From positions 532,831,073 through 532,895,072 of the forward strand of contig OZ010786.1 of NCBI GenBank assembly GCA_963932465.1: a DNA stretch of 64,000 bases, given 5' to 3'. The DNA is from Maratus speciosus. Lineage: Eukaryota; Arthropoda; Arachnida; Araneae; Salticidae. Below the pieces are notes generated by a model. That model was not told the DNA's origin. It was given only the letters and a program-made list of their open reading frames with translations, and did not search any database. Both the position numbers and the translations under genes were made by a program. Below are positions 25,208-37,109 of the stretch, one piece after another (position 1 is the first letter of the stretch; every line of letters starts with the position of its first letter).

Positions 25208-26102
25208 GTTCGTTTAAATGCAATTTGTTTGAAAACTGTATCTCCATTTATTTTTGAAATATTAATTTGTTGTTGTTTTTTTTTTTTTAAGCCATTTGCT
25301 TAATATTGTTAGTATTGGCAACGGAAGTACTTCATTTCTGTAGAAAGTAAAGGGAAAAGTTTTAAAATTGTAGTGTTAAAATTGTAATTGTTAGTTTTAA
25401 AATTGTAATTATATGTTTTTGTTGCCATTTTCTCGTAACAACCAAAAGAAAATGCAATTAAAATACGTGCTATTTTGAAAAAAATATATATATAAACGAA
25501 TGATTTCTGTTAAAACAGTGGAGCTATTATATACTATATTTAACTGTAACTATGAATCATTAGATAGCCGGGTTTTTTTTTTTCAATTTTCTTGAATGAC
25601 GGAATCTTTTTGTTGCATTTGAGCATTATTTTGCGATAGTGATGTGATATGCATGCTTTACTGTAGATATCTAAGAGTAGATCGTAAATGTGGAATACTT
25701 AAGCGGATACGAATGACGTCATTTTGCATAAAATAAAACGTGTGCTTTAAGTCTTAAAATTGAAATGTGTTTTGCACCGCAGTAGAATCCGCTTAATCGA
25801 GTTATTTTGTTCTGATGGACTGGTTGCTAATATTATTATGAAACAGCCATTATAAATGAAGTGTTACGGGAAGATGAATGAGCAGCCGTAAGAAAAAAAA
25901 AATATGGCTACCACCCCCCCACCCCCCATTCTGACCAGAGTTCTAAATTTTTACGACTGGTCCTTCATCTTCACCTAACACTTCATTTATAATGGCTGTG
26001 TCATAATAATAGAAGCCATCAGTCCATCAAAAGAAAATGAAGCAATGGAAATGCCGGGGGCGACACTAAATTCTGAAAAAGCAGAATTGCTGTTCTCTAG
26101 TT
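25006..26102 (+). repeat. Family A dispersed repeat, copy 3
   Basis: The head CCGGTACGGTATGCTATTTC starts just after the mariner-like element, a 34-base A run is at 25173..25206, TGACGTCA is at 25714..25721, and the tail ends GAATTGCTGTTCTCTAG. Unlike copies 1, 2 and 5 it carries an inserted hairpin near its tail (25805..26030), shared with copy 4. Confidence 0.8.
25805..26030. mobile_element. Hairpin insert in family A copy 3
   Basis: A block reading TGATGGACTGGTTGCTAATA, then ATTATGAAACAGCCATTATA, is mirrored by ATAATGGCTGTGTCATAATA and CCATCAGTCCATCA at the other side. The arms are about 65 bp and surround a C-rich centre. It is homologous to 41505..41707. Confidence 0.7.
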
Positions 26103-27074
26103 TCTATAGATTTTTTCTTATAAATAGTTGAATTTTTAAAGTATAAACGAACTTTTGGCTCAACCGATCTTAAAATGTGCAAGCTTACATTAAGCTCACA
26201 CAGGTTAAGACTTTCAGCTGTCGTCAAATGCAAACAAAATTTACAAAAGAAAAAGGTAAATAAAGGCGTGAGGTTTGATGTGGGCTTATAACAGACGTTT
26301 TTTTTTTTTTTTGTTGTTGTTGTCCGTTTAAAATAGTTTACTTTTAGTACAAATCCTGTTTCAGGTATGGGTAAAAGAAAAAAAAATCGTTTGTTTCTTT
26401 AGCCTTCTCTTGTAATTATATTAGTGGACTGAGTTAAATAACTAACCAACTACGAAGTTTTGGAAAATATTGCGTAAATGCGTCAATGGTTTATCTGAAA
26501 ATTAGATTTAAGTATATTGTCAATTACGAAAAAAATATATATTGCGATATAACTAACTATTATACATAGTTTAAAAGACGTTTAAAATCTTAACAGTTGA
26601 ATGTAGATGTATATTACATGCTTTTAAAAGATTTTCTACAACTTCTATAGGTTATTAAATGCAAAATATGTACTTTAAGAAAATGTTTTGTCAAACAATA
26701 GTATGTTATAAAAGAATAATCGAATAAAAACATTTTGGACGTATTAAAAAAATTAAAATGGGAATTTGGAAAAAAGTTTTGTAATTCTACCTTGAAAAAC
26801 ACCTTCTAGAAATTCTTTAAGATATTTACCTACCGCGAACTTCAAACAAAAGGAATACGAGTCAAAATTTTACGCTGATTAATTAGCGTATTAATCAAAT
26901 TACTCATAGTTTTTGCATATGTAATTGGAATATTTCCTAACAGAATTTTTGTAAAAAGTCTGGTATACTTAGTAACTCACGCTAATGATTCACTTGAGAA
27001 AAGATTTTTTTAAAACTATAAGATTATTCTGGAATGTTTTATTATATATTTTAAACAAGCAGAAAATTGCTCGT
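26103..27074. other. AT-rich stretch, no gene seen
   Basis: Nothing recognisable apart from a T14 run with (GTT)4 near 26296..26321. Short open frames are compatible with chance. Confidence 0.5.
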
Positions 27075-27469
27075 CAAACGTGGCAAATGAGGTGCGTTCG
27101 TACTATAACTAGTTTTATAAATATTTTTTGCACCCCATATTGTACTGAATGTATATTTGTTTGCACTTCATAAAGGCATAGTCTGTAAGATCATTAAAAT
27201 GCAATTGCAATAATTTTTTCCCATAGGCCGTAATGTAAAGAAAAACTTTTGAATGTCCCTGTAATTAAACTGTACATCCGATTTTCATAAAATTTGAAAT
27301 GGCTCGACAAAATTTTGCATCAATCATATATTTAAAATTTTAGACCATTCGGTTGGGTAGTTTTTGCTCTGTTATATGCGGACGGACGGACAGACCGACG
27401 GACGGACAGACCGACGGACTGAACGACGACTATAGGTGCTACGTATTTATATAATTTCGAACGCACCTA
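27075..27469 (+). mobile_element. Small subTIR/hairpin element with GGAC microsatellite
   Basis: AGGTGCGTTCG (27090..27100) near the left end reappears inverted as CGAACGCACCT (27458..27468) at the right end. The right end also forms a hairpin, TAGGTGC (27433..27439) pairing with GCACCTA (27463..27469), and is followed by AAAA. A GGAC/GACA microsatellite occupies about 27380..27420. This order of parts is the same as in 59272..62950, with different sequence. I read both as Helentron-type non-autonomous elements; the left boundary is approximate. Confidence 0.45.
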
Positions 27470-30135
27470 AAAACTGTAAAACAATAATAATAATATGCAC
27501 AGTTTGCTTTATTTTTTATATTTTATAACAATCGCTTACTTTTATTATTATTTCTATTTTGTTTGCTTTAATTGGGATATATAAATGAAATGCCAATTTC
27601 CTTCTATTAGATTCATAAATATGTCTTTTAAATATTAAGATATGTAATAAATTCCATTTCTATAAAATATGTTACGTTAAATATTTAACAAAAGAAATCG
27701 AAGCAAAAAAAAATTGTCGGAACAAAATTCAAATATTGATATTTATATTAAACGTTAACTTCAGTTTAGAAATTATAAAATTTGACATGAAGTAAACAGC
27801 AACTATTCAGATCTCAAAGTAAATTTCTAAGAGAAAATATTGAAATTATTTTCCCTTAGAACTCTTCAAAAATAATTTTTTTTGTATTATTTAAAAATAC
27901 AAATAATTATCGCTTCAATTCTATTAACAATAAAAATAATATTGTTTTTCAATTCGCCAGAGAATTACATTTTTTGAAATAATAAAATTCATTTAAAATT
28001 AAGTCGCCTATTTTTGAATAAATAATGTATTTTTTGCTTTCAAAAAACATCCATTTTATTTATTTATTAAAAAAATGTTCTGAACCTATAACCATGATAG
28101 TTCTAACAATATATTTTTGACAGAGATGAGCTTAATATCAAATATCACAAAGGTAAGTACGTCTTAGATATGTGTGCATTTACATATGAAAGAACGTACT
28201 GAAAATTTCTAAAATTCCCCTTTCTATATTATACAAGACGTCGAATTATTATTTTTTGAAAAATGTGTTAACCAAAAGCATAAACCCATAGTAGAAAAAT
28301 TTCTATATCATATAGCTATCTATGCTTTCCCTATTATTTTCTTTTAAAATTATAGCGCTTACTCTATCTCTTGCAGTATGCCATTATTTTCTGATAAGAA
28401 TTGTATAGCAAAATCATCAAAAACAATTTTACTCTTCAAGGTAGCAACTTATTATTATTTTTTGATTTTTCTAGAACTTCTCTGTGTAACTTTTTTTTTC
28501 TTCTTATACTTATAGTATGATTTAAACTACTAATGCAATAAGTACAAAAAATTCACTATTTATGTCAACGGTGTTGCATAAATATAATAAACTAAAACTG
28601 CCGTATTTAGTTTAACTTCTTTTTCTAGCATGATAAATATTTGAAATTACTTTTTGTATTGCTTTATTATATAGTGATAAGACTCCGCTTAGAGAATTTT
28701 TAATTGATTTTTTATTCATCGTTATGTACGTATATATATGAAGGTGTATGTGAGGTCTTCCTGAAATCCCCATGAAACTTTGATGTTAATTCAACAGGTC
28801 AGAGAAGTATAACGTATTGTACAAGGAATATTGATATTAAAACGTTTGCTATAGTATTTGATGAAACTATGAAAAAAAGAAATGAAAAACGGCGCGTGAA
28901 TATTCCTAAAAAATAAAGAGGAGGACGCTGCAAAGATAAAACGCTTTACCAGAAGAATTTGAAAGTTCGTCAAATGATAGGAAATGTCCTAGCGTTATAT
29001 TCACTGATTCCACCAGTGATGTTGAAAAAACTATCCGAAGTTAAAATCATGGTCAACTGAAGCTTCAACTAAAAAAGTAATACAAAATACTGCATGTAAT
29101 GTTCTTTTTTTTATGAATTTTTATGCTATATTGGGAAAGTCTTAAAGTTCTGTTAAGAAAATGTAAAAATTATGTCTCTGGAAATGAAATTTGTGAAATG
29201 GTAGGAGACAATACATTTTGGTATACTGCAGCAGCAAAATTAGAGAAAGTTCATCTGTATTTTGTCCTTCAGTTCAGGATTATTCATTGGAATTAAAATA
29301 TCATGCAAAGATGAGATTGGTGAATTAAAATGAATTTTTTAAAATATTCTTAAGGATTATTTTGTACATGAACTAAATTTTAGCTGAAAGTTAAATAAAC
29401 TTACATATTTTTTCCAGTTCAGATGGATAGTAGGTAATTTCTGAGATTATGATAATGATAAAATATTTTGATATACGTCTTTAGCATAAAACTGCATATT
29501 TTCAGCAATTACAATCGTTCTTCTAAAATATTTTATGCTGTAAGAATGTCTATGAGATTAATATTTTTGTCACAATTTTATGATTTTTTTAAATTAAAAA
29601 TAGATAATTTTTTTCCAGAAAACGAGAAACACTGCAGGTTTTAATGGAAGGTATATGCATATAGCAACATTTAAAAATTTCAATTCAATAACATAAGTTA
29701 ATCCGATTCTTCATACCATTTTTTCGTAAATTATTTTATTCATGTCAATTCTTTTTTTAAGAAAACCGCGTTGTTTTTATTTGAAATCAAAACCAGAAAT
29801 ATATCCAAATATCTGATGACTGGTTTAGTGATGTTAAATTCTGCCGTTAGTCAGGGAGATTCAAACAAATAACCTATCTAACTTCTGAGGATCCAGTCTT
29901 AAATAAAACTAATTATTCCCAAATATTTTTCTGACCATCATAATCCAGATACTTTACATATTGCTATCCCCATTATGAAATGTTGCTTCTAATTTTTGGT
30001 TTCAGTAATACAGTCTATTAGGTTTTCTTTGGAATTTTACCTTGAAGCTGCAAATATAGCTATATAACTGTTTAGCTGTATAGCTGTATAGCCGTTTTTT
30101 ATTTTCTAATTAAAAAAATTCATTGTCATTTTTCT

Positions 30136-30171
<36 letters not shown>

Positions 30172-31497
30172 CTTTTAGTAATTAAAGGAATACATTGGGA
30201 TGACGAATAATTTAAAGTACACTCACATTTATTTATTTTTTATAATTAACAAATTACTTTAGACGAGAACATATATCTTATACAGTATTATGCACATAAA
30301 ATATTAGCAATGAAATAGATATATTTAAGTACAGTACTATATGAAAAAAGAAAATAAACGTTAACATATATGTTTTTTTTTAAAAATGAAGAAAATGTTA
30401 TTCGCCATATATTTTTTTAAATTATTTTATACAAAAATATATCTCAGAAAATTACATAGCATAATTTGCTTTCAACTTAAATAAAAGATTATTAAAATAC
30501 AGAATTACGCAAATTTAGGTTAGATGTATTATAGTCAAGAAAATACTTTACCCGTGTACAGTAAAATTTATTATAGCAAAATTTAAATCTTCTTCTTCAA
30601 TCATTACTGAGTGTTTGACAGCTATAAAAATCATCAATATGTTATTTTAACTGCTTTAATCATAGAATCAAATGAATGACTCCGATATTAATTTTCTGCA
30701 GTAGTAAAATATCTGTTTTGAAAATTGGAAATTTGCGAAAAAGGAAAGAAACAACTTTTTTTTAGTATATATTAAGTATTTTGGTAGGTTTGTTGATCTC
30801 TGCTAATTATTATTAATGGACGGGTTCCGTTCCACTTCATACAATTGTATTAGACTAGAAATTTCTGATTTCAATCTATGCCTCAACTCATATTAGGACA
30901 AAGCAACATTGCAATGTTTGTACCGAGTACAGATTAATTGATGACACCGAAGACTAAGAAATATGAAACAAAAAATCTTCTATGATGGAAAAGTCGTTTC
31001 TATGTAATTATTCAGCACGTTCAGCGCTGAAGCTTTTATAGTTATCCGGAGTTTTAGAGTATAGTATTTTTCCTAAGTAAACTTCTCCTTGTTTAACAAT
31101 ATAACTTCTTAGATTATATAAGTAAAAAGTTGCTTTTCGAAAAAAGTGATATACAAGAAAGGAACATTTCCTATTCTTTTAATAATGGTTAAAAATGTGA
31201 CATAAATCGTGTTAAGAAAATCAAATAGTTAAATGCACCAGTTTGCTCTGGGATTTGCAATGCATCACGTACTTCACAATTATATAATAGTAAGGATCTA
31301 TGATGATACATTCACGATTGTTTACTTTTTGTCAAAATTATTCGGTATCGTTATATTGTGAAATATTGTTTTTATATATTTTTTTACAATCATATTGATA
31401 ACCGTTAAAAATATGTTTAATGTGAATCCGTTTAAATGCAATTTATAAGGAATATGTACATTTAAAAAGAAAGGTGCATTTTTATAAAAAAAATATA
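27470..31497. other. AT-rich stretch, no gene firmly seen
   Basis: Four kilobases without a recognisable element. At 28935..29030 and 29160..29290 short frames read with some coding-like composition (for example SNDRKCPSVIFTDSTSDVEK), but they are interrupted and match no family I know. A T30 run lies at 30137..30166. Confidence 0.45.
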
Positions 31498-32390
31498 GTG
31501 GAGAGTAGTACACAGTGAGATGAAAATTATTATTACTTAACGAATGGCGACAATTTTCATTCTTTTGAAAAACATTCTGCTACATCTTTAAGCTACACAA
31601 ATACGCTGCACATTAATGTATGAATGGTTTTTAAAAAGTTATTTATGAAAGCACAGATGCACCATTAACTCAGTATCGGAAATTGTTTCAAAATGTATAT
31701 TTTTTTCTTAAATCAATCATTTTTACACTGTATCAATAGTTTTCTGCAGTTTATGATTTCTTATTAATATTTCTAGATTTCCAAAATATTAAAACTATGA
31801 GCCTTGGGTGGACAATACCACACCTTGTGCTACCTGCATGCAAATTTTCACCTCTTACGTTTAGTAGATTTCCTTAACCATCGCACGCCCACACACACGC
31901 ACACAGAAAGAGAGGGAGAGAAAAACCTTCTTTTACTAATAAATAATTTTTTTAACATCAGAAGCACATAATAAGTACAGAATGAGCCACGTCTCACTGT
32001 GTGCCACAACCGTGAGTCTCGTGCGTGTACTTTCGTTACGAAGTGGATGCCACACCTGTTACATCAACTTCATTGCTTTAAAAAGTTTATGTCGTTTTGT
32101 CCAAATAGTCTATTATTAGGTATAGCTATCGCTATGTTTGGTTATGTAAATATATGTCATATTGTAGGAAATGATCTGTCAAATAAACGTTTATGTAACT
32201 TTAACCACTATAAAAAATAATTACTTACTATTTTGTCGGACGAGTAACTGAAGTGCCGGAACTACATCCACGTGTTACATAAGATGAAGTCGTTATGTGT
32301 ATGTACCAGCTTGGAGAAAAAGTTACAACTATATGTGAAAGAGGTTGATGTCTCGCTGTGCACCATGTCTCACTGTGTACTACTCTCCCC
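31498..32390. mobile_element. TA-flanked TIR element, 0.9 kb
   Basis: TA at 31496..31497 and 32391..32392 flanks terminal repeats of about 23 bp, GTGGAGAGTAGTACACAGTG on the left and its near-exact complement ending ACTACTCTCCCC on the right. Internal echoes of the tip (CTCACTGTGTGCC near 31992 and CTCGCTGTGCACC near 32353) could be transposase-binding repeats. No transposase frame was found. TA duplication suggests the Tc1/mariner or another TA-targeting group. Confidence 0.65.
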
Positions 32391-32529
32391 TACATAATTG
32401 TCAGAATATGAATTATCTTAGCTACAGACTAAACAAAATATTATCAAAATTTTTCTTGCTACTAGAACAATTCATATATTTTAAATATTTGAATTTTAGG
32501 AAGATAATATAAGCTGCATTATAGGGTCT

Positions 32530-32760
32530 CAGCCACTCTTAAAACGAGCATCGCTCATTAAGATGGCTAATGAAGCTTTGAAATAAGATAATTAACACCT
32601 TTTGGTTTTCATAATATGCATTTATGTTCTCCGCGGCTTCATCACAGAATGAAATTAATAATTCATTAAGCAGATGGAGATATTTTTTCACCCCGTACTT
32701 CATGAAGCATAAAATGTAATTGAGATTGAGTTAAGCAAACGTGAAAATATATGCTTTGTT
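32530..32760 (+). repeat. Family E repeat, copy 1
   Basis: Landmarks GATAATTAACACCTTTTGGT, ATTAATAATTCATTAAGCAG and CATAAAATGTAATTGAGAT recur, in order, at 63430..63700 and partly at 63888..64000. No frame or terminal repeat seen. Confidence 0.6.
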
Positions 32761-34238
32761 ATTCTCTAAGAGTCTTTATTTTATTTTTACCTTGGATATT
32801 TTATTTGTAATCATTAAAGGGATTTAAAATATTTTAATGACACGTTTTTGCACTTAATAAAAATTTTCTTCTAACTTCATTAAAATTTCTGTCAATATTG
32901 GACAACGATATGTAATGGCATTAAGATCTGTGATTGATTATTCAGAAAAATGTAAAGATACACTCTAAAAGTACTTTATAAATTATAATGTTAATATTAT
33001 ATGAGCATTGAAAAATACAAAATGTTTATGAGTGTGACAATGATGGATAATGCATAAATAAGTATATATATATATGTATTTTCGTATACTTGAATCTGTG
33101 AATTGCATATATTTTATTTTTTACTTGAAAATAATTTTATTAAAAAACTGCTCTAATAATTAAACTTTTACCACGTAATTTAACTACAGAATATTACTAA
33201 TAAAGATTGAGATATTATAAAAAATTCATTTAACTTTTGACTGACTCTTTAATTCTGCATCGTTTACAGACAATTTTTGAACGATACATAGATTTTTTTT
33301 TTCTTTTTTACGGCGAAGAAAAAAGTATTACATGTATGAAAGTTCATACGTACACTATATGGTCAAAGGTGAACAGCCACTTGCAATTTTTTGGTAACTA
33401 TCTAGAAAACTAGATAGGGAATTATCCTGAAACTCCAGGTGTGTAAACAGAATAGTATAGGTCATACATTTCCGTGAGGTATTTTACCAGAAACCTCATA
33501 TGGGACTGATCAATACTGCACAAAATATTTCAAATAGAGTTCTATTTATTGACGGATACTGCTGAAATGGGAATTTTCAGATGTTATATGTGTTTAATTT
33601 AACTAAATTTTATTATACTACGTATTATGCATAGAAATACAAAGATTATGTACAAGGCTCCACAAAAAAATCGGAAAAAATCGGAATTTTCTTCCGACAA
33701 TTGATGGTAATTGATGTAATTGATTTTTGGGATGCGTTATGCCATTATCTAAATTGTTTATTTACACATATTTCAACTTAATAAGCTGTAATGTTTTATT
33801 ATTCGATTTTAAAGGTGTTGAAAATTGTGACATAATCTATACTGGACGCACAATGTTCTTGTTTTAGTATGTACCTGCTATATTATATTAGTATTATTGC
33901 CTACAAAAATACTACAACATTAGCAATGTTTGAACAAAATCTTGTTTTCTCAAGGGAATAATGCAGATTAGTAAAGTGTTATATCCGGACCTTGAGTGGT
34001 TATCAAGGCCCAAAACCCGTGGGTGCACATATCAGTTTGTAAATTGTCAAATATTCTCACAGTGACAGAAACCTTCTTATTAAAAACACTTTTTCTATGA
34101 ACAGTATCTTGATTATATTTTTCAAAACTCATGAAAGCATAGATGAGCTCAGTAGCATTCCAATAACTTAGGCAGACGTCATTACGATACAGATCGAGAT
34201 CACATATTCAATAATTTATCTGGAAACTTCGATATCTA
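32761..34238. other. AT-rich stretch, no gene seen
   Basis: No coding frame or element ends recognised. A short inverted repeat, CTATCTAGAAAACTAGATAG, lies at about 33399..33418. Confidence 0.5.
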
Positions 34239-34617
34239 CACTGTAAAAAAAATCTGTGAAGTTACTAAAGTTTTTCTAGGAAACTTGGATTCCTAGAACT
34301 TTTCATGTAACGGCAACAACAAAATTTCATGTAACAGACACACTTTTGTGCCGAAAATCAAAAAATCTGTAAGGTTACGAAGAATTTTTTTGGAAACTGG
34401 GATTCCGAGAACTTTTCATGTAACTGCAGCCAAGGTTACAAATAAAAGTTTAGTAAGATTACTGAAATTTTAGCAGATTCATTTGTAAAGTTACAGATTT
34501 TTGTAGCTTTACAAAAACTAGTTTTGTAGATTTGCAGCTTTTTTCGTACCGTTACAGGTGAAAGTTTAGTAAGCATGTAACTTTACATCTGTAGAACTAC
34601 AGATTTTTTTTACAGTG
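34239..34617. mobile_element. TA-flanked MITE, 379 bp
   Basis: CACTGTAAAAAAAATCTGT at the left end and its exact complement at the right end form 19-bp terminal repeats, with TA outside both (34237..34238 and 34618..34619). Inside, a block of about 55 bp that ends GAACTTTTCATGTAAC occurs twice as a direct repeat (about 34257 and 34370). There is no reading frame, so it depends on a transposase encoded elsewhere. Confidence 0.8.
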
Positions 34618-34850
34618 TATACCAATGGATCTATGGACATTGGCAGTTTGAAAAAAATTAAAAACACGTTTCACAAAAGAATAAGTTTTATTAATTTTCT
34701 CTAGCATAATACATGGTCCAGCATCCACCACAATTCTAAAAAACACTAAACACTTTTTCCGACCATCACTTCAGAAACTCCGATTTATAAAATGTTGGAA
34801 TTTCTTTCGATTATTTCGGTGATGCTCTTATAGACATCAAGGTAGTTTAA

Positions 34851-34867
34851 CCCGGTGGAAGGCGCGC
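34851..34867. repeat. piggyBac left terminal inverted repeat
   Basis: CCCGGTGGAAGGCGCGC directly follows TTAA and is identical over 17 bp to the complement of the right end. The first subterminal GGGGT-N9-ACCCC motif starts at the next base. Confidence 0.95.
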
Positions 34868-34886
34868 GGGGTACCTGAGTCACCCC
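34868..34886. promoter_or_regulatory. Subterminal motif GGGGT-N9-ACCCC, copy 1
   Basis: GGGGTACCTGAGTCACCCC abuts the left terminal repeat. Its dyad symmetry with a fixed 9-base spacer, repeated at 35050 and 37110, makes it a candidate transposase-binding site; that role is inferred. Confidence 0.6.
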
Positions 34887-34978
34887 AGTCTCATAAAAAC
34901 TTCTATTCTGGAATTCGTATTAGTCCGTCATTATTCATCCCTTCAGTAGCTAACTTTTAAAATGTTTTCTTTCAATAG

Positions 34979-34997
34979 CACCTGCCATCAGCAGGTG
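34979..34997. repeat. Short hairpin CACCTGC-N5-GCAGGTG
   Basis: A 7-bp stem with a 5-base loop in the 5' untranslated part of the piggyBac element. The half-site CACCTGCCA recurs at about 35040, next to the second GGGGT motif. Both halves contain an E-box core (CANNTG). Confidence 0.6.
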
Positions 34998-35049
34998 TTT
35001 TTCTTTTGTTAGGGAGAAGCAATCATTTCCTGGAAAGCCACCTGCCACT

Positions 35050-35076
35050 GGGGTAACCTAGCAACCCCGCGCGACC
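35050..35076. promoter_or_regulatory. Subterminal motif GGGGT-N9-ACCCC, copy 2, with CGCGACC
   Basis: GGGGTAACCTAGCAACCCC is followed by GCGCGACC. The whole 27-bp block is repeated in direct orientation at 37110..37136 with 21 matches. Confidence 0.6.
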
Positions 35077-35154
35077 GCATTTTACAGCAATTCCCTCTCA
35101 TTAGTTTTCTGCTCGCATAGATAGTGGACGCTTGATTTTTTGTTCTTTTCGAAA

Positions 35155-36888
35155 ATGGCAGCTAAACGAAAATTGACGGAATATGAGAAAGAAATGGAGA
35201 GATTGAGAGGGCTGCTGGATACTGTTGAAACTTCAGATGAAGAAATAGACTCTGCTAGTGAAGATGAAATTGATTATGAAATTTATAGTAGTCACGACAG
35301 TGACAGTGAATTTGAAGCTGCCAATATAAGCGGTGAATCCGATCAAGAAAATGACATTTACGTAGGAAAAGATAAAACAGTCTGGAAAAAAGATAAACCG
35401 AATGCAAAAGTGAGAACTAGCTCGTGCAACATCATTATTCATCTACCTGGACTAAAATCAGTTGCATCAGGTATTACGGAACCTGTTGAAAGTTGGGAAC
35501 TCTTTTTTGATTCCAACGTTATAAAAAATATCGTGGATTGCACTAATATTTTTATTGATAAAATATCTGCAAATTTCCAACGAAGTCGAGATGCTAGAAA
35601 TACGGAGGAAGTGGAGATGAGAGCGCTATTTGGTCTCTTATATTTATGCGGGCTACACAAATCATCCCATACTAATGCAAAGGATTTGTGGAGCGCCGAT
35701 GGAACTGGAATTGAATTGCTTCGAAAAACAATGTCTTACAAGCGGTTCACATTTCTTCTCAGATGCTTGAGATTTGATAATATAAAAGACCGTGAAGATC
35801 GACGTCAATTAGATAAACTGGCAGCAGTGAGAGATTTTTTCAGTGCATTCAATAAAAAGTGTCAAGAGATATATTCAGTTAGTGAATATGTCACTATAGA
35901 CGAGAAGTTAGAAAAGTTTCGAGGTCGTTGTGGATTTCGGCAGTACATGCCGAAAAAACCGGCAAGATATGGAATTAAAATATTCGCCTTAGTCGATGCG
36001 AGGACATTTTATACATATAATATGGAAATTTATGCCGGACAACAACCAGAAGGTCCGTTCAAAGTCGACAATTCACCATCTGCAATTGTAAAACGACTCT
36101 GCACCCCGTTATTTGGATCCGCAAGGAACGTGACAATGGACAACTGGTACACAAGCTATCCATTAGCAAAAGAGCTTCTATCAAAGAAACTAACTATCGT
36201 GGGAACTTTGAAGAAAAATAAAGCTGTGATTCCTGTTGAATTTTTAGAAGCAAAAACAAGGGAAGTTTTTTCATCTATATTTGGATTCCAAAAGGACGTA
36301 ACATTAGTGTCTTATGTTCCGAAGAAATCGAAATGTGTAGTTTTGTTGTCTACAATGCATCATGATAACACGATAGATGAAAACTCTGAGAAAAAGAAGC
36401 CGGAAATAATACAATTTTACAATGAAACAAAGGGAGGAGTGGATACTGTTGATGAAATGTCTACACTTTATTCTACTGCGAGGAAAACAAATAGGTGGCC
36501 GATGGTTGTTTTCTATTGTGTGTTGAATGTGGCAGCTATAAATGCGCAAGTTGCACTTATGTCCACCAAAAATGCTCCTCTGCAGTACAAAAGTAGGCGA
36601 ATGTTCTTGAAAACATTGGCATTGTCTCTAGTTAACCAACAAATTATGAAAAGATCAACTATGTCAATGTTGCCCAAGGAATTACGAGAAAAAATTAAAT
36701 CTGATTTGCCCTCAACAGAAAGTAATGATGATCCTGATAATAACTTGCCAAAGAGAATAAAGCTTGGTAAAGGACGATGTGCAGTTTGTCCTCGAGCTAA
36801 GGACAAAAAAACCACAATTAGTTGTATTAAATGTGAACAATTTACTTGCAAGGATCACTCTAATTACGTCTGTGACAAATGTATGTAA
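35155..36888 (+). CDS. piggyBac transposase
   Basis: The 577-residue protein is a DDE transposase that would excise and insert the element at TTAA without leaving a footprint, acting in the nucleus. Residues 25-67 are acidic. The DDE_Tnp_1_7-type core spans about residues 95-465 with aspartates at D249 (YVTIDEKLEKFRG), D329 (NVTMDNWYTS) and D430 (KGGVDTVDEM, with D433). Spacings of 80, 101 and 3 residues are close to those of the cabbage-looper transposase. PKRIK (532-536) is a possible nuclear signal. Residues 542-576 form a zinc-binding C5HC2 pattern (CX2CX11CX2CX4CX2HX4CX2C). I start at the ATG at 35155 because it has A at -3 and G at +4; the frame is open 5 codons further upstream but without ATG. 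The length is normal for the family and I see no defect. Whether it is expressed cannot be told. Confidence 0.95.
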   Translation: MAAKRKLTEYEKEMERLRGLLDTVETSDEEIDSASEDEIDYEIYSSHDSDSEFEAANISGESDQENDIYVGKDKTVWKKDKPNAKVRTSSCNIIIHLPGLKSVASGITEPVESWELFFDSNVIKNIVDCTNIFIDKISANFQRSRDARNTEEVEMRALFGLLYLCGLHKSSHTNAKDLWSADGTGIELLRKTMSYKRFTFLLRCLRFDNIKDREDRRQLDKLAAVRDFFSAFNKKCQEIYSVSEYVTIDEKLEKFRGRCGFRQYMPKKPARYGIKIFALVDARTFYTYNMEIYAGQQPEGPFKVDNSPSAIVKRLCTPLFGSARNVTMDNWYTSYPLAKELLSKKLTIVGTLKKNKAVIPVEFLEAKTREVFSSIFGFQKDVTLVSYVPKKSKCVVLLSTMHHDNTIDENSEKKKPEIIQFYNETKGGVDTVDEMSTLYSTARKTNRWPMVVFYCVLNVAAINAQVALMSTKNAPLQYKSRRMFLKTLALSLVNQQIMKRSTMSMLPKELREKIKSDLPSTESNDDPDNNLPKRIKLGKGRCAVCPRAKDKKTTISCIKCEQFTCKDHSNYVCDKCM

Positions 36889-36893
36889 AGTCC

Positions 36894-36899
36894 AATAAA
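36894..36899 (+). promoter_or_regulatory. Polyadenylation signal AATAAA
   Basis: AATAAA begins 5 bases after the TAA stop of the transposase, so the mRNA would have a very short 3' untranslated region, ending before the T42 run. Confidence 0.6.
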
Positions 36900-36927
36900 A
36901 GTATGTAATTTTTTTTGAAAATCAGTA

Positions 36928-36929
<2 letters not shown>

Positions 36930-36971
<42 letters not shown>
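36930..36971. repeat. T42 homopolymer inside piggyBac
   Basis: Forty-two T residues lie in the 3' non-coding part of the otherwise intact element. On the minus strand it is an A run but no retroelement adjoins it. Length is uncertain as for other long homopolymers. Confidence 0.85.
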
Positions 36972-36975
<4 letters not shown>

Positions 36976-37109
36976 ACTATTAGTGCAGATATTTATTTAA
37001 ATATATTCTGAAATTGAAACATATATCTTAAAAATATATTTTATACATTTTTTATACATGTTTGAATAAATTTACATGCGTAAATTGCATTAAACTTAAG
37101 TTTTTCGGT

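Noticed and set aside
28935..29290. Coding-like patches near 28.95 and 29.2 kb
   Set aside because: Stops and frame changes interrupt them and no family match could be made from memory; retained only as a remark.
35140..35154. Five-codon upstream extension of the transposase frame
   Set aside because: It would start at TTG. The ATG at 35155 has a good eukaryotic context, so the protein is 577 residues.
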